This document shows, in pieces, positions 24,514 to 25,138 of a stretch of DNA of 25,138 nt. Source of the DNA: a virus. The notes beneath the pieces were generated by a model, which saw nothing but the letters and a program-made list of their open reading frames with translations, searched no databases and had not been told where the DNA came from. The stretch is taken from the IMG/VR virus record IMGVR_UViG_3300027849_000056, positions 1 to 25,138 of that record. One strand, 5' to 3'. Numbering within the stretch: the stretch's first letter is position 1; every line of letters begins with the position of its first letter. Made by a program: the position numbers and the translations under genes.

Positions 24514-25138
24514 ATGGCAACGTTAATCGGGTCAAAAAGAAAGAAAACAATAGTAGCGGACTCCGTCACTGTTAGCACTAATATAACCCAAGGAGGGTTT
24601 GATGTGTGGGATAAAGGAGACTTTAGTTCTCTTGTAAAAAATACTTGGGATACTGCTTATTCTTGGGGCGATCATGCTTCTGCTGGTTACGCTACCCAGA
24701 CTTATGTTGGTACTCAGATTAGTAACCTTGTTGATTCAGCTCCTGGCACTCTTAATACTCTTAATGAGTTGGCTGATGCCTTAGGTGATGATCCTAACTT
24801 TGCTACAACTGTAACAAACAGTATTGCTACTAAATTGCCTTTATCTGGTGGTACGATGACTGGTAGTTTGGTTGTAAATGATGCAATAACTGGTGATACT
24901 TCTCAGTTTACGATAAACAATGAAGCTGGTGCTACGCTCAGAATGGGTATTACTGGTTCTGGTGCAAACGAAAATGCTCATATAAAAACAAACTCTGGTG
25001 AAGATCTAGAGTTTCATATGGGTCAAGCATCAAACAGCACAACACCTGTAGCTATTTTTAAATCAGGTGGTTCAGTTGGTATCGGAACAGCTTCTCCTCA
25101 AGCCGAACTTCATATTAAGAAACAGTCCGCAGGTACTA
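24514..25138 (+). CDS. Second tail fibre protein, partial (3' end beyond window)
   Basis: An open frame from ATG 24514 runs without stop to the window edge (208 aa visible), directly after the previous stop with AGAAGGA upstream. It has a basic start (MATLIGSKRKK), then WDTAYSWGDHASAGYATQ at about 50-67, a helix containing LNTLNELADALGDDPNF, KLPLSGGTMTGSL near 107-119, and VGIGTASPQAELHIKK near 189-204. The GGTMTG and VGIGT.SP..LH motifs are typical of phage tail fibres with trimeric shafts. The SWGDHASAGY block is shared with the 1307-aa fibre gene. The full length and the receptor tip are unknown. Confidence 0.85.
   Translation, partial: MATLIGSKRKKTIVADSVTVSTNITQGGFDVWDKGDFSSLVKNTWDTAYSWGDHASAGYATQTYVGTQISNLVDSAPGTLNTLNELADALGDDPNFATTVTNSIATKLPLSGGTMTGSLVVNDAITGDTSQFTINNEAGATLRMGITGSGANENAHIKTNSGEDLEFHMGQASNSTTPVAIFKSGGSVGIGTASPQAELHIKKQSAGT

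Noticed and set aside
22804-25138. Diversity-generating retroelement target in the tip genes
   Set aside because: No template repeat, reverse transcriptase or C-type-lectin-like variable end is visible in the window.
1-25138. tRNA genes, integrase, attachment sites and insertion sequences
   Set aside because: I looked for them along the window and saw none; the only large non-coding parts are 1-305 and 2065-2244.

Overview
This window is the packaging, head and tail module of a long-tailed, siphovirus-type phage or prophage. Every gene I can support reads on the + strand. The DNA is AT-rich, and three consensus sigma-70 promoters with 17-bp spacers point to a bacterial host that uses ordinary promoters. 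The highly biased codons of the capsid segment (Ala GCT, Leu TTA, Arg only CGT/CGC) would fit a low-GC gammaproteobacterial, perhaps marine, host. That host guess is inference; no host gene is present.

Layout. 1-305: a 13-bp palindrome, an array of about 14 iterons of 10-12 bp, and promoter P1. 306-2064: small and large terminase subunits. 2065-2244: promoter P2 and a structured leader. 2245-2715: an HNH nuclease gene that appears to start at ATA rather than ATG. 2726-6122: portal, a small unknown protein, and a single 657-aa polypeptide combining prohead protease, scaffold-like coiled coil and major capsid protein. It is followed by a strong terminator. 6180-7869: head-tail adaptor, neck protein and tail terminator. 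7886-9867: two consecutive tail-tube-like proteins; the second gene's ATG lies in a hairpin. 9881-10673: the two tail assembly chaperone frames with a likely +1 frameshift site. A terminator precedes the tape measure gene (10760-14917), and another follows it. Promoter P3 then opens the tail-tip module: a distal-tail-like protein, a 1015-aa tail-tip protein joining an L-like and a J-like part plus Fn3-like domains, a 1307-aa fibre/host-specificity protein, a 54-aa small protein, a protein with an Asp-box motif, and a second fibre gene cut by the window end.

How it works together. Terminase, possibly with the HNH protein, recognises a site probably near the iterons and pumps DNA through the portal into a capsid whose own precursor carries protease and scaffold. 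The adaptor, neck and terminator proteins join the head to a tail whose length is set by the 1385-aa tape measure protein (about 200 nm at roughly 1.5 angstrom per residue). The last genes build the tip and the receptor-binding apparatus. Most neighbouring genes overlap as TAATG or ATGA, so translation is heavily coupled. The most unusual points are regulatory: iterons with a copy of their core inside P1, a non-ATG HNH start next to a structured leader, an internal start and abrupt codon shift in the capsid polyprotein, a hairpin over the second tail-tube start, and terminators inside the structural operon.
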